26,198 nucleotides of DNA from Candidatus Dormiibacterota bacterium (GCA_003151665.1 PLYD01000155.1:1-26198), one strand, 5' to 3'; positions 15,502-23,682 are shown, counted from the first letter of the stretch. Notes: generated by a model not told the origin, from the letters alone. Program-made: numbers and translations.

Positions 15502-16302
15502 ATGCAGGGAGAGATGATGGCGGCTGTCGCACCCACCCAGGCGACCACCGAGCCGTTGCTCAAGGTTCGAGAGCTCGACAAGCATTTCGGTCCGGTCCAG
15601 GCGCTGTACCACGTCGACCTCGACCTTCCCTCTGGCCAGGTCACCGCCCTGTGCGGCGACAACGGTGCCGGCAAATCTGTGCTGACGAAATGCATCGCAG
15701 GCATCTACCAGCCTGACCATGGCCAGATCTTGTGGGAAGGTCATCCGGTTCATGTCCGCAGCGCACGAGATTCCGCCAAGCTCGGCATCGAGACCGTCTA
15801 TCAGGACCTCGCCCTGGCCGACAACCTCGACATCGTGCAGAACATGTTCCTGGGCCGAGAACGGACCCGCCTCGGGCTCCTCGACGAAGACAGCATGGAA
15901 CGCGCAGCCAAGGAAACGCTGGCGACCCTGCGCGTCACGACAGTGAGGTCGATCCGGCAGCCTGTGGCGTCGCTCTCAGGCGGCCAGCGCCAATCTGTGG
16001 CGGTGGCGAAGGCGGTGATGTGGAACTCGAAGCTCGTGATCATGGACGAGCCCACCGCCGCCCTTGGCGTCGTGCAGACCGAGATGGTGCTCGAGCTGAT
16101 CAAGCGCTTGCGCGATCGCGGCCTCGCCGTGCTGGTCATCTCGCACAACCTCACCGACGTTTTCGAGGTGGCGGACCGAATCGCGGTTTTGTATCTCGGC
16201 CGGATGGTCATCCAGGAGAAAGCTTCGGCGCTTGACCTGCAGAAGGTCGTCGAGTACATGACCACAGGAGGCTCGAGCCGCGTCGATGTCGCGCGTGCCT
16301 AG
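15502..16302 (+). CDS. CUT2 sugar ABC transporter ATP-binding protein, half-size (FrcA-like)
   Basis: The protein has 266 residues and one ATPase domain. Walker A is GDNGAGKS at 52-59 with Val rather than the usual Thr after it; signature LSGGQRQS starts near 158, Walker B LVIMDEP near 178, then TAALGV and the switch histidine in VISHNLTDVFEVADR. Most sugar ATPases of this class (RbsA, XylG, AraG) have two fused domains of about 500 residues; single-domain forms occur in FrcA-type fructose systems, which share the DEPTAALGV block. The functional complex would be a homodimer. ATG 15502 is the first start; ATG 15514 or 15517 are alternatives, the last following GGGAG at 15507-15511. The 3' end overlaps the permease gene by 17 bases. 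Confidence 0.9.
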   Translation: MQGEMMAAVAPTQATTEPLLKVRELDKHFGPVQALYHVDLDLPSGQVTALCGDNGAGKSVLTKCIAGIYQPDHGQILWEGHPVHVRSARDSAKLGIETVYQDLALADNLDIVQNMFLGRERTRLGLLDEDSMERAAKETLATLRVTTVRSIRQPVASLSGGQRQSVAVAKAVMWNSKLVIMDEPTAALGVVQTEMVLELIKRLRDRGLAVLVISHNLTDVFEVADRIAVLYLGRMVIQEKASALDLQKVVEYMTTGGSSRVDVARA

Positions 16303-17707
16303 CCGCCAGGTGGATGCGCCGGGATCTGGCTCCGTCAGGCCCGCCGTCACAAGTGGTGACGTCGGCCCCCAAGCTGATGTTGCTAGCGCCGAGCTCGAAC
16401 CGGCGCCCGACCTGACCGCCGCTCCCGAAGCCGGCGTGGCCGTGGTGCCGCCCGGGCTCATCGCCCAGACCCTGGGCGAGTACGTGCGCGCTTACATCGC
16501 TCGCATCGCGGCCGGCGAGAGCGGAGTTCTCCCGGTCATCGTCGCGATGGCCGCGATCATGATCGTGTTTCAAGCGATCAGCCCAAACCACGTTTATCTG
16601 TCGCCCGTGAACGTGGTCAACCTGTTTCAGCAGAGCGCCGTGTTCATGGTTCTCGCCATGGCCGTGGGATTCGCCCTGATACTTGGCGAGATCGACCTTT
16701 CAGTCGGATTTGTCGGTGCGCTCGGGGCCGCGATAACTGTGCAGTTGGTGCAGCCGCTCAACACCAACTGGCCCTGGTGGGCAGGCATCGCCGCCGGGCT
16801 CTTCGCGTGCACGGTGTTCGGTGTGATTCAAGGCACTCTCGTCACCCGACTCCGGCTGCCTTCCTTCATCGTCACTCTCGGCGGCTATCTGATCGCGAAC
16901 GGCCTGTTCCTAATGGTCCTGTTGATCGGACCGTTCTCCGGCTTCCCAAGCCTCGCAGGCTTCAGCAACAACCTGCAGGTCATCTACAACCTGATGTGGG
17001 GCAACTTCGACCCCACCACCTCGTGGATCGCCGCGGCCGTGGTGGTCGTGGCGCTCGATGGATACATCTGGCTGGGGGATGCCCGCCGGCGAAAGAGCGG
17101 TCTGGTCGCGCCGCCGGTCGGCGTTACCGTCATCAAGATGCTGCTGATCGCCGTGGTCGCCGTAATCGTCGTGAGCATCTGCAATGCCAACCGGGCCAAC
17201 CGCGGGGTCCTCGAAGGGGTGCCCTATGTCATCCCGATCGTGCTCGCCGTGCTCGGGGCGTGGACCATGCTTCTTCAGAGCACGAAATTCGGGCGCTACA
17301 TGTATGCGATCGGCGGCAATCCCGAGGCGGCGCGCCGCGCCGGCATCAACGTCGCTCTCGTACGCACTGTGGGCTTTGCGTTGTGCTCCTTCACCGCCGG
17401 CATCGCGATGCTGCTGTATGCCTCGCTTCTGGGTGGCATGTCCAACAACTTGCAGGGCGGACAATATGTCCTGTACGCCGTTGCCGCAGCGGTCATTGGC
17501 GGCACAAGTCTTTTCGGGGGCCGGGGCAAGCCACTCCACGGCGTCCTGGGCGGGCTGGTCATCGGCGGCATCTACAACGGCATGTATCTGCAGGGGCTCC
17601 CAGTCCAGTGGGAGTACGTCGTGACCGGCCTCGTTCTACTCGCGGCGCTGACCATCGACAGCCTGTCGCGCCGGGGAGCCAGCTCGGGCAGCGTGACACG
17701 CGCCTGA
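16286..17707 (+). CDS. CUT2 sugar ABC transporter permease (XylH-like)
   Basis: The protein has 473 residues. A cytoplasmic N-terminal extension of about 75 residues, rich in Pro, Ala and Val, precedes the first membrane segment (about 82-98). Ten or more segments follow. The BPD_transp_2 signatures are FALILGEIDLSVG, RLPSFIVTLGG and the ATPase-contacting loop GRYMYAIGGNPEAARRAGI, with GQYVLYAVAAAVIGGTSLFG and GVLGGLVIGGIYNGM near the end. A central insert (LGDARRRKSG) between segments, about 60 residues in all, resembles XylH rather than RbsC. The ATG overlaps the ATPase gene, so translation is probably coupled. It would work as a homodimer with the half-size ATPase. Confidence 0.92.
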   Translation: MSRVPSRQVDAPGSGSVRPAVTSGDVGPQADVASAELEPAPDLTAAPEAGVAVVPPGLIAQTLGEYVRAYIARIAAGESGVLPVIVAMAAIMIVFQAISPNHVYLSPVNVVNLFQQSAVFMVLAMAVGFALILGEIDLSVGFVGALGAAITVQLVQPLNTNWPWWAGIAAGLFACTVFGVIQGTLVTRLRLPSFIVTLGGYLIANGLFLMVLLIGPFSGFPSLAGFSNNLQVIYNLMWGNFDPTTSWIAAAVVVVALDGYIWLGDARRRKSGLVAPPVGVTVIKMLLIAVVAVIVVSICNANRANRGVLEGVPYVIPIVLAVLGAWTMLLQSTKFGRYMYAIGGNPEAARRAGINVALVRTVGFALCSFTAGIAMLLYASLLGGMSNNLQGGQYVLYAVAAAVIGGTSLFGGRGKPLHGVLGGLVIGGIYNGMYLQGLPVQWEYVVTGLVLLAALTIDSLSRRGASSGSVTRA

Positions 17708-17742
17708 TCCACCCGAAGTTGCGGGCTGCCAGGGGCGTGACG

Positions 17743-18771
17743 ATGCTTTTGCTGTCGGCATTGATCCTGATGGCATGCGGCGAAGGCAGTGGCACGACCC
17801 CAGGCAAGAAGATCGCGCTACTGCTGCCGGACACTCCGACGGCGCTCCAGACGAGGGCTTATTTCCAAGACCTTGTGACGCAGGTATGCCCCAACTGCCA
17901 GGTGCTGTACAACGCCGCCACGACCGACGCCGAGCAGCAAACCCAGGCGGCCGGCGCAATCAGCAGCGGCGCAAGCGTCATGGTCCTCGACCCAGTCCAT
18001 GGCGCGACGGCGTCGACGATTGTCGCCCTGGCCAAGGCCGCCAACATTCCCGTCGTCTCGTACGACCGCATGGTTCTCAACACGCCGAATCTCAGCTACT
18101 TCGTGTCGTTCGACACCGGGGCGGCGGGGGGGTTGATGGCCGGCTCACTGGTCACGGCGCTGGGCAGCAAGGCCAAGCCGACGGTCGTCGAGATCAACGG
18201 CGACCCTGCCGACGGCAACACGAAGACATTCAAGGACGGCGCTCTCAGCGCCATTAACGGGAAGTTCACGCCGGCCAGGCAATACGACACGCCGGGCGGG
18301 ACTGCCGCCAACGCCAAGGCCGAGATGGAGCGTGCCCTGACGGACCTCAACTTCCGGATCGACGGCGTCCTGACCGCCAATGACAAGCTGGCCGGCGGGG
18401 CCATTGCGGCGATGAAGGGCAATGTCAGGCCGTGGCCCCCCGTCACAGGGCAAGGTGCCGACCTGGCCGCCATCCAGCGCATCGTCACCGGCGACCAGTA
18501 CATGACCCTCTACATGTCGAGCAAGGCGGAAGCGGAAGCGGCGGCGCAGATCGCGTACTACCTGGCCTTTGGGATCACCCTTCCCGCTTCGATGAGCGGC
18601 GGCAAGACGGTCAATAACGGCAGTGCCGACGTCCCATCGGTGCTCCTGACGCCGGTGGTCGTGACCATAACCAATGTCGAGGCAACGGTCGTTGCGGACG
18701 GTTTCTGGAGCGCGGATGACATCTGCACGACGCAGTTCATCTCGGCGTGCGCGGCGGCGGGGATCGCGTAA
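17743..18771 (+). CDS. CUT2 sugar ABC transporter substrate-binding lipoprotein (XylF-like), copy 2
   Basis: The protein has 342 residues from ATG 17743, which has AGGGG 7 nt upstream. That start gives a very short signal without a basic n-region (MLLLSALILMAC); GTG 17737 or TTG 17719 would add RAARGVT and make a normal lipoprotein signal, so the start is uncertain. The lipobox is LMAC. The mature domain is again a type I binding fold: KKIALLLPDTPTALQTRAYF, DAEQQTQAAGAISSGASVMV, NIPVVSYDRMVL, YFVSFDTGAAGGLMAGSLV, INGDPADGNTKTFKDGA, VLTANDKLAGGAIAAM and TGQGADLAAIQRI. This is closer to E. coli XylF than is the first binding protein of the operon. Both proteins probably feed one permease, perhaps with different sugars. 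It is the last gene of the operon, 35 bases after the permease. Confidence 0.88.
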   Translation: MLLLSALILMACGEGSGTTPGKKIALLLPDTPTALQTRAYFQDLVTQVCPNCQVLYNAATTDAEQQTQAAGAISSGASVMVLDPVHGATASTIVALAKAANIPVVSYDRMVLNTPNLSYFVSFDTGAAGGLMAGSLVTALGSKAKPTVVEINGDPADGNTKTFKDGALSAINGKFTPARQYDTPGGTAANAKAEMERALTDLNFRIDGVLTANDKLAGGAIAAMKGNVRPWPPVTGQGADLAAIQRIVTGDQYMTLYMSSKAEAEAAAQIAYYLAFGITLPASMSGGKTVNNGSADVPSVLLTPVVVTITNVEATVVADGFWSADDICTTQFISACAAAGIA

Positions 18772-18834
18772 GGCATAGCGCCCAGCTCTGGGTACTTCTA
18801 CCGCTCGGGCGGTGCATGGCTGCGCGTCCCCTCC

Positions 18835-18896
18835 GGCCCCTCTGGGGCCACCTCCCCGGCGAGCGGGGAGGACAAGCGGTCGGCGGTTCGCCGACC
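18835..18896. repeat. compound three-hairpin intergenic element
   Basis: Three consecutive perfect stem-loops: GGCCCC/GGGGCC (18835-18849, loop TCT), CCTCCCC/GGGGAGG (18851-18871, loop GGCGAGC) and GGTCGGCG/CGCCGACC (18878-18896, loop GTT). 18847-18864 recurs inverted at 9239-9256. It lies between the sugar operon and lon, and may act as a terminator. The rest of the gap (18772-18946) holds nothing else recognised. Confidence 0.6.
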
Positions 18897-18946
18897 TACC
18901 CGCCGCGTTAGGGAATTGAGTTGGCGGGGTAAAGATTCTCGTAATC

Positions 18947-21295
18947 ATGGAAACCCCAAAGTCCGAGCTACTGCCAGTCCTCCCCATGGACGACATGGTC
19001 GTCCTCCCCCACATGTCGGTCACCCTCGCTGTCGACGGCGACAGCCAGAAGGCCGCGATCGAGGCTGCCCGCCAGGGCAACCGCGTCATCCTGCTGGTGC
19101 CCCGCATCGATGGGCAATTTGGCAAGATCGGCACCGTCGCCCGACTGGGTGAATCCGCAGAGCTCCCCACCGGCGCCGAGGCCTTCATCATGCGCGGCGA
19201 GTACCGCGCCCACCTGGGCAGCGGCCAGGCCGACATCGGTGGCGCGCTCTGGGTCAAGGCCGACCCCGCGCCCGATGGCGAACCCTCCGAGAAGGCGATC
19301 GAGCTCGGCCGCGAATACCGCGCCATGCTCGAGAACCTCGTCGAGTCCAGGGGCGTCCCGCAGGTCATCCAGTTCCTGCGCGCAGCCAAGACCCCGAGCC
19401 ACCTCTCCGATCTGGCGGGCTACTCGCCCGACCTGACGATTGAGCAGAAGCTAGAGGTCCTCGAGACACTCGACCTCGAGGAGCGCTTGACCAAGCTCAT
19501 CGGCTGGACCAAGCAGATCCTCGCGGACGCTTCGCTCAAAGAGAAGATCCGCAACGACGTCAGCGAAGGCATGGAGAAGACCCAGCGCGAGTTCCTGCTC
19601 CGGCAGCAGCTCGAGGCAATCAAGAAGCAGCTCAATGAGGGCAGCACGGATGTCGTGTCGACCTATCGCGAGCGGGTCGCCAAGGCGGGCATGCCCGAGA
19701 ACGTGCTGACCGAGGTCACCCGAGAGCTCGACCGCCTGGAGCGGACGAGCGAGCAGAACCCCGAGTACGGCTGGATCCGCACCTACCTCGACTGGATGCT
19801 CGACCTCCCGTGGAACGTGCGGTCGGACGACAACTACGACCTGGAAGAGGCGCGGCGAATCCTGGACGAGGACCACACCGGCCTGGGCGACGTCAAGGAG
19901 CGAATCATCGAGTTCCTTGCAGTTCGCAAGCTGCGCAAGGAGCGCGGCATGGAAGTTCTGGGGGGCCGTGGATCGGGCGCGATCATCACGCTGGTCGGAC
20001 CTCCTGGGGTCGGCAAGACGTCGCTCGGCGAGTCGGTCGCGCGCGCGCTGGGCAGGAAGTTCACGCGTGTTTCCCTTGGCGGCATCCGCGACGAGGCCGA
20101 CATCCGCGGCCACCGCCGCACGTACGTCGGCGCCCTGCCGGGCCGCATCGTTCGCGCCCTGAAGGAAGCCGGGACCAAGAACCCGGTCATCATGCTCGAC
20201 GAGATCGACAAGGTCGGCAACGACTGGAGGGGCGACCCTTCGTCTGCGCTGCTCGAGGTCCTCGACCCGGCGCAGAACAACACGTTCCGCGACCACTACC
20301 TCGAGGTCGACCTCGACCTGTCCGAGGTTCTGTTCATCCCCACCGCCAACGTGTCGGAGACGATTCCGGCGCCGCTGTTGGACCGGATGGAGCTCATCCG
20401 CCTCGACGGTTATACCGAGGAAGAGAAGGTGGCGATCGCGCGCGACCACCTGCTGAAGCGGCAGGTCAAGCAGGCGGGATTGCACCCCGACGAGGTCACC
20501 GTCACGGACGAGGCATTGATGAAGGTCATTACTGACCACACCCGCGAAGCGGGCGTGCGAAACCTGGAACGCGAGATCGGCAAGATGACGCGCAAGGTTG
20601 CAACGAAGGTCGCGACCAAGGCGCTGACGCCGCCGGTGGCGATCACGCCAGAGCGGGTGCGCGAGTTCCTGGGCAAGCCGAAGTTCGACAACGAGGTCGC
20701 CGCTCGAACCGCGGTGCCAGGCGTGGCCACGGGCCTCGCAGTCACCGGGACGGGTGGAGATGTCCTCTTCGTCGAAGCGACGTCAACGAGCAAAAACGGA
20801 CAGGGTGGGGGTGGCAACCTGACACTCACCGGCCAGCTCGGAGACGTGATGAAGGAGTCGGCGATGATCGCGCTGTCATTCGTCCGGTCGCACACCGTCG
20901 AGCTGAAGATCGCTCTCGACGCTGCTGACAGGGCGTTCCACATCCACGTGCCAGAAGGCGCAGTGCCCAAGGACGGACCGTCGGCGGGCGTGACGATGAC
21001 CACAGCCATCGTGAGCCTGCTGACCGGACGGCCGGTGCGAAGCACGGTCGGCATGACCGGCGAGGTCACGCTGCAGGGTTTGGTGCTGCCGATCGGCGGC
21101 GTCAAGCAGAAGGTGCTGGCGGCCCACCGCATGGGCCTCACCGAGGTCATCCTGCCGAAGCGCAATGAGAAGGACCTGGACGACGTTCCCGAAAGCGTGC
21201 GCAAGGCCATGACCTTCCACCTGGCGAGTCGTGTGGAAGAGGTGCTCGAGTTCGCGCTCGAACAGCCGGCCCAGAGCAAGACCCAGGCGGCCTGA
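18947..21295 (+). CDS. lon: ATP-dependent protease Lon
   Basis: Lon is a hexameric AAA+ serine protease in the cytoplasm that degrades misfolded and regulatory proteins. The 782 residues show the full LonA layout: N-terminal substrate domain (LPVLPMDDMVVLPHMSVTL), a coiled region around 190-250 (KTQREFLLRQQLEAIKKQL), the ATPase with Walker A GPPGVGKT from residue 351 and Walker B VIMLDEIDKVG, and the C-terminal protease domain. The catalytic dyad is Ser679 (PKDGPSAGV) and Lys722 (the second Lys of GGVKQK). ATG 18947 has no strong ribosome site; GATTCT 7 nt upstream is a poor leaderless -10 match. Three small genes follow closely in the same direction and may be co-transcribed. Long open frames on the opposite strand are codon-bias shadows. 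Confidence 0.98.
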   Translation: METPKSELLPVLPMDDMVVLPHMSVTLAVDGDSQKAAIEAARQGNRVILLVPRIDGQFGKIGTVARLGESAELPTGAEAFIMRGEYRAHLGSGQADIGGALWVKADPAPDGEPSEKAIELGREYRAMLENLVESRGVPQVIQFLRAAKTPSHLSDLAGYSPDLTIEQKLEVLETLDLEERLTKLIGWTKQILADASLKEKIRNDVSEGMEKTQREFLLRQQLEAIKKQLNEGSTDVVSTYRERVAKAGMPENVLTEVTRELDRLERTSEQNPEYGWIRTYLDWMLDLPWNVRSDDNYDLEEARRILDEDHTGLGDVKERIIEFLAVRKLRKERGMEVLGGRGSGAIITLVGPPGVGKTSLGESVARALGRKFTRVSLGGIRDEADIRGHRRTYVGALPGRIVRALKEAGTKNPVIMLDEIDKVGNDWRGDPSSALLEVLDPAQNNTFRDHYLEVDLDLSEVLFIPTANVSETIPAPLLDRMELIRLDGYTEEEKVAIARDHLLKRQVKQAGLHPDEVTVTDEALMKVITDHTREAGVRNLEREIGKMTRKVATKVATKALTPPVAITPERVREFLGKPKFDNEVAARTAVPGVATGLAVTGTGGDVLFVEATSTSKNGQGGGGNLTLTGQLGDVMKESAMIALSFVRSHTVELKIALDAADRAFHIHVPEGAVPKDGPSAGVTMTTAIVSLLTGRPVRSTVGMTGEVTLQGLVLPIGGVKQKVLAAHRMGLTEVILPKRNEKDLDDVPESVRKAMTFHLASRVEEVLEFALEQPAQSKTQAA

Positions 21296-21300
21296 CCCAG

Positions 21301-21795
21301 GTGCCCATTCAGCCGACGCCCAACGGAACGCGCGGCACCGAGATGCCGGGCGGCAAGCTGCTGCAGAAGGTGTTCGAGCCGCTCGCGAAGAGGCACGTCG
21401 GCGCGTATCGAAAGACTGGCGGGACGGACAGGATGAGCCGGATGATGAAATTCCCGCTCGTCTTGCTCACCACCAAGGGCGCGAAGTCAGGGGAAGAGCG
21501 CGTAGTCGCGTTGGGTGGGTTCCAGGAAGGAGACGACTCCTGGCTCATCGTTGCCTCGAAGGGTGGCTCGAAGACGCACCCTGCGTGGCTCAACAACATG
21601 GTCAAGCACCCCGAAAACATCTGGCTCGAGGTGGGCAAGCGGAAGATGAAGGTGCACGCCGAGGCGCTGACGGGCGCTGCGCGAGAAGAGGCGTACGGCC
21701 GCATCGCGGCTGAGGCGCCGAACTATGGCGAGTACCCCAAGAAAACCGACCGCGTGATCCCCGTCATCAAGCTGACAGCAATCTCGGGGTCCTAA
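21301..21795 (+). CDS. nitroreductase/deazaflavin (F420)-dependent oxidoreductase family protein
   Basis: The 164-residue protein matches the small split-barrel family of F420H2-dependent reductases typified by mycobacterial Ddn. Family signatures are VLLTTKGAKSGEERVVAL, WLIVASKGGSKTHPAWLNNM and HPENIWLEVG, the regions that hold the phosphate and deazaflavin of F420. These enzymes reduce quinones, nitro compounds or unsaturated ketones and are frequently membrane-associated; this one has no evident anchor. Its presence implies that the organism makes cofactor F420, an indication of Actinomycetota or Chloroflexota-type lineages. The start is GTG 21301, five bases after the lon stop; the stop overlaps the next gene as TAATG. 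The natural substrate is unknown. Confidence 0.88.
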   Translation: MPIQPTPNGTRGTEMPGGKLLQKVFEPLAKRHVGAYRKTGGTDRMSRMMKFPLVLLTTKGAKSGEERVVALGGFQEGDDSWLIVASKGGSKTHPAWLNNMVKHPENIWLEVGKRKMKVHAEALTGAAREEAYGRIAAEAPNYGEYPKKTDRVIPVIKLTAISGS

Positions 21796-22217
21796 TGGGC
21801 CGGCCCTCGCCGGAGGTGCTGGCCAGCGCGAAGACGATCGCCGTGGTCGGGGCGTCGCGCGATCCACGGAAGGCCGGCGGCTCGGTGCCCGAGGGACTGC
21901 AGCGGCGCGGCTTTCGCATCATCCCCATCAACCCGTTCGCAGACGAGCTGTTTGGAGAGCGCGTGTATCGCTCACTCGGCGACGTCCCGGAAAAGATCGA
22001 CCTGGTCGATGTGTTCAGGCCCGCAGCCGACGCGCCCGAGATCGCACGGCAGGCAGTGGCCATAGGTGCCAAGGCGCTGTGGCTTCAGGAGGACATCCGC
22101 TCGGACGAAGCACGCCGCATCGCCGAAGAGGGCGGGCTCGACTACATCGAGGACGAATGCACCGCCGTGGTGGCTTCGCTCTACCGGATCAAGAAAGAGA
22201 CCACGCGTAGCGCGTAG
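21795..22217 (+). CDS. CoA-binding domain protein (YccU-like)
   Basis: The 140-residue protein is a single Rossmann-fold CoA_binding_2 domain. IAVVGASRDPRKAGGSVPEG is the nucleotide loop, followed by RIIPINPFADELFGERVYRS, IDLVDVFRPA and ALWLQEDIRSDEARRIAEEG, and DECTAVVASLYR near the end, in line with the standalone YccU/YneT family. The biochemical role of the family is not established beyond CoA binding. The ATG shares its A with the stop of the preceding F420-type reductase gene (TAATG), so the two are translationally coupled and part of the lon-led run. No catalytic residues can be pointed to. Confidence 0.88.
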   Translation: MGRPSPEVLASAKTIAVVGASRDPRKAGGSVPEGLQRRGFRIIPINPFADELFGERVYRSLGDVPEKIDLVDVFRPAADAPEIARQAVAIGAKALWLQEDIRSDEARRIAEEGGLDYIEDECTAVVASLYRIKKETTRSA

Positions 22218-22220
22218 CGC

Positions 22221-22226
22221 TACCCT
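22221..22226 (+). promoter_or_regulatory. candidate leaderless -10 box for CYTH gene
   Basis: TACCCT ends 6 nt before GTG 22233 and there is no ribosome site, consistent with a leaderless transcript starting at the GTG. If correct, the CYTH gene is not simply read through from the lon run. Confidence 0.4.
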
Positions 22227-22232
22227 CCACGC

Positions 22233-22820
22233 GTGCCACCTCGCCGTCCGCATCACCGTCCGCGCGACCGCAGCGTCGAGTGCGAGCTCAAGTTCCGGGT
22301 CGCCGGCCCTCGCAACCATGCGCGTATTCGCGCCGCCCTTCGCAAGCGTGGGGCCAAGCTCGAGGGCAAGTACAACGAAGTGAACTACAGGTTCGACGGT
22401 CCTGGCAAGTCGACGAGGGGAACCACGCTGAGGTTGCGGGTTCTCAACGGCGGGCCGCACGGCGTGCTCACCGTGAAGGGGCCGGCCAAGTTTGTGGGCA
22501 AGGTCAAGGTGCGTGAGGAGACGGAGATCGAGGTCAAGGACGTGCACGCAACCCTCGACCTGCTCACGCAGCTTGGCTTCAACGTCGAGTTCACCTACAA
22601 CAAGCGGCGCGTGATGTGGACGCTCGACGGAGTGGTGAGCGTCACCCTCGACACGCTGGAGTATGGATGGTTCGTGGAGCTGGAAGGACCGCTCGAGGTC
22701 CTACCCGGCCACGCCCGCAGCCTGGGGCTGAACCCAGACAAGGCCGTAAAGGACTCCTACTCGGTGCTGGCGCGAAAGCACTTGGCCAAAACCAAACAGG
22801 CCCCCCCCTCGGAGGGCTGA
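22233..22820 (+). CDS. CYTH domain protein (class IV adenylate cyclase / triphosphatase)
   Basis: The 195-residue protein is a CYTH triphosphate tunnel enzyme. The hallmark ExExK motif is E16-C-E-L-K20. It continues with LRLRVLNGG (conserved basic residues of the tunnel), VLTVKGPAK, REETEIEV, and the C-terminal VTLDTLEYGWFVELEGP, where VELEG is the second acidic pair that binds metal. KDSYSVLARK near the end is typical of CyaB-like members. The family includes class IV adenylate cyclases, thiamine triphosphatases and tripolyphosphatases, which sequence alone cannot separate here. Basic residues at the N-terminus (RRPHHRPRDR) are unusual but short. GTG 22233 is used; it lies 15 bases after the CoA-binding gene, and the next gene follows after 37 bases. 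Confidence 0.86.
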   Translation: MPPRRPHHRPRDRSVECELKFRVAGPRNHARIRAALRKRGAKLEGKYNEVNYRFDGPGKSTRGTTLRLRVLNGGPHGVLTVKGPAKFVGKVKVREETEIEVKDVHATLDLLTQLGFNVEFTYNKRRVMWTLDGVVSVTLDTLEYGWFVELEGPLEVLPGHARSLGLNPDKAVKDSYSVLARKHLAKTKQAPPSEG

Positions 22821-22842
22821 CCGACGACGCTGACGAGAACGC

Positions 22843-22848
22843 TAGAGT
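22843..22848 (+). promoter_or_regulatory. candidate -10 box for second GT2 gene
   Basis: TAGAGT lies 9 nt before ATG 22858, at a place comparable with TAGACT upstream of the first GT2 copy. It would give a leader of two or three bases. Confidence 0.33.
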
Positions 22849-22857
22849 TTGCGACCG

Positions 22858-23682
22858 ATGTCGGAGCGCACGCACGCACGGCTTTCAGTGATGATGCCTG
22901 CCTATAACGAGGAGCGCACCATCGAAATGATCCTCGAGCGCGTTCTCGAGCGGCCCGAAGTCGGCGAGGTAATCGCTGTTGACGACGGGTCTACGGACGG
23001 GACCTGGGAAATCCTCTCGCGCATCGCGCATAAGCAAAAGCGTTTGCGAGCCTTTCGGCAAGAAGTCAACCAGGGCAAAGGAGCTGCTCTGCGACGAGCT
23101 GTGGGTGAGCTGCGCATGCCGTTCGCGTTGGTGCAAGACGCGGATCTCGAGTACGACCCACGTGATTACCCGCTCATCCTGGAACCCTTGACAGAAGGTC
23201 GAGCAGACGCCGTTTACGGAGTCCGCGGCTTCGCGGGACAGACCTCACACAGCTTTTGGTTCGTCATGGGCAACAAGGTCGTTACGTTTGCGACCAACGT
23301 TCTATTCGACTGCTATCTCGCGGACATGGAAACCGGTTACAAAGTTCTACGGTCGGAGCTGTGGAAGCGGCTCAACCTGAGCGGGGTCCGCTTTGACATC
23401 GAACCTGACATAACCGCACGGATCCTGCGCCTGGGTTATCGGATTCACGAGGTCCCGATCCGCTACTACGCCCGGAGCCACGAAGAAGGGAAAAAGCTGA
23501 CCTGGCGCGACGGGATCAAGGCCCTGGGAGCTCTGCTCAGGCTGAGGATGACATCCGATCAGACGCTGTTCGGTCCATTGATTGACCCCGAGTACCACAA
23601 GCACCGCCAACGTGAGCTCGCGAGCCAGCATCCACTGATCCGGCCAAAAGATAGCGGCGAGCCCGGATCACCGATTACTTGA
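22858..23682 (+). CDS. GT2 family glycosyltransferase (DPM1-like), copy 2
   Basis: This 274-residue catalytic-only GT2 protein is a close paralogue of the one at 2892-3686: long blocks are identical (VNQGKGAALRRAV, PFALVQDADLEYDPRDYP, RFDIEPDITAR, YRIHEVPI, EEGKKLTWRDG differing slightly), about three-quarters overall by eye. The metal-binding DAD is at residues 94-96. ATG 22858 is preferred over TTG 22849 because it aligns with the start of copy 1. The C-terminus is longer by about 10 residues. It probably makes a polyprenyl-phosphate sugar or extends a glycan. Its downstream neighbour is a truncated methyltransferase, as expected for a fragment of a surface-polysaccharide locus. Whether both copies are expressed and distinct in function is unknown. 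Confidence 0.88.
   Translation: MSERTHARLSVMMPAYNEERTIEMILERVLERPEVGEVIAVDDGSTDGTWEILSRIAHKQKRLRAFRQEVNQGKGAALRRAVGELRMPFALVQDADLEYDPRDYPLILEPLTEGRADAVYGVRGFAGQTSHSFWFVMGNKVVTFATNVLFDCYLADMETGYKVLRSELWKRLNLSGVRFDIEPDITARILRLGYRIHEVPIRYYARSHEEGKKLTWRDGIKALGALLRLRMTSDQTLFGPLIDPEYHKHRQRELASQHPLIRPKDSGEPGSPIT

Noticed and set aside
16777..17718. Long in-frame 5' extension of the second sugar binding protein
   Set aside because: It overlaps the XylH-like permease in another frame and is Arg/His-rich; permease motifs are unmistakable in the correct frame.
18145..19389. 414-codon open frame on the minus strand across the sugar binding-protein and lon genes
   Set aside because: GC-rich antisense shadow; no family motifs, and both plus-strand genes are clear. 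The 362- and 328-codon minus frames inside lon are rejected for the same reason.
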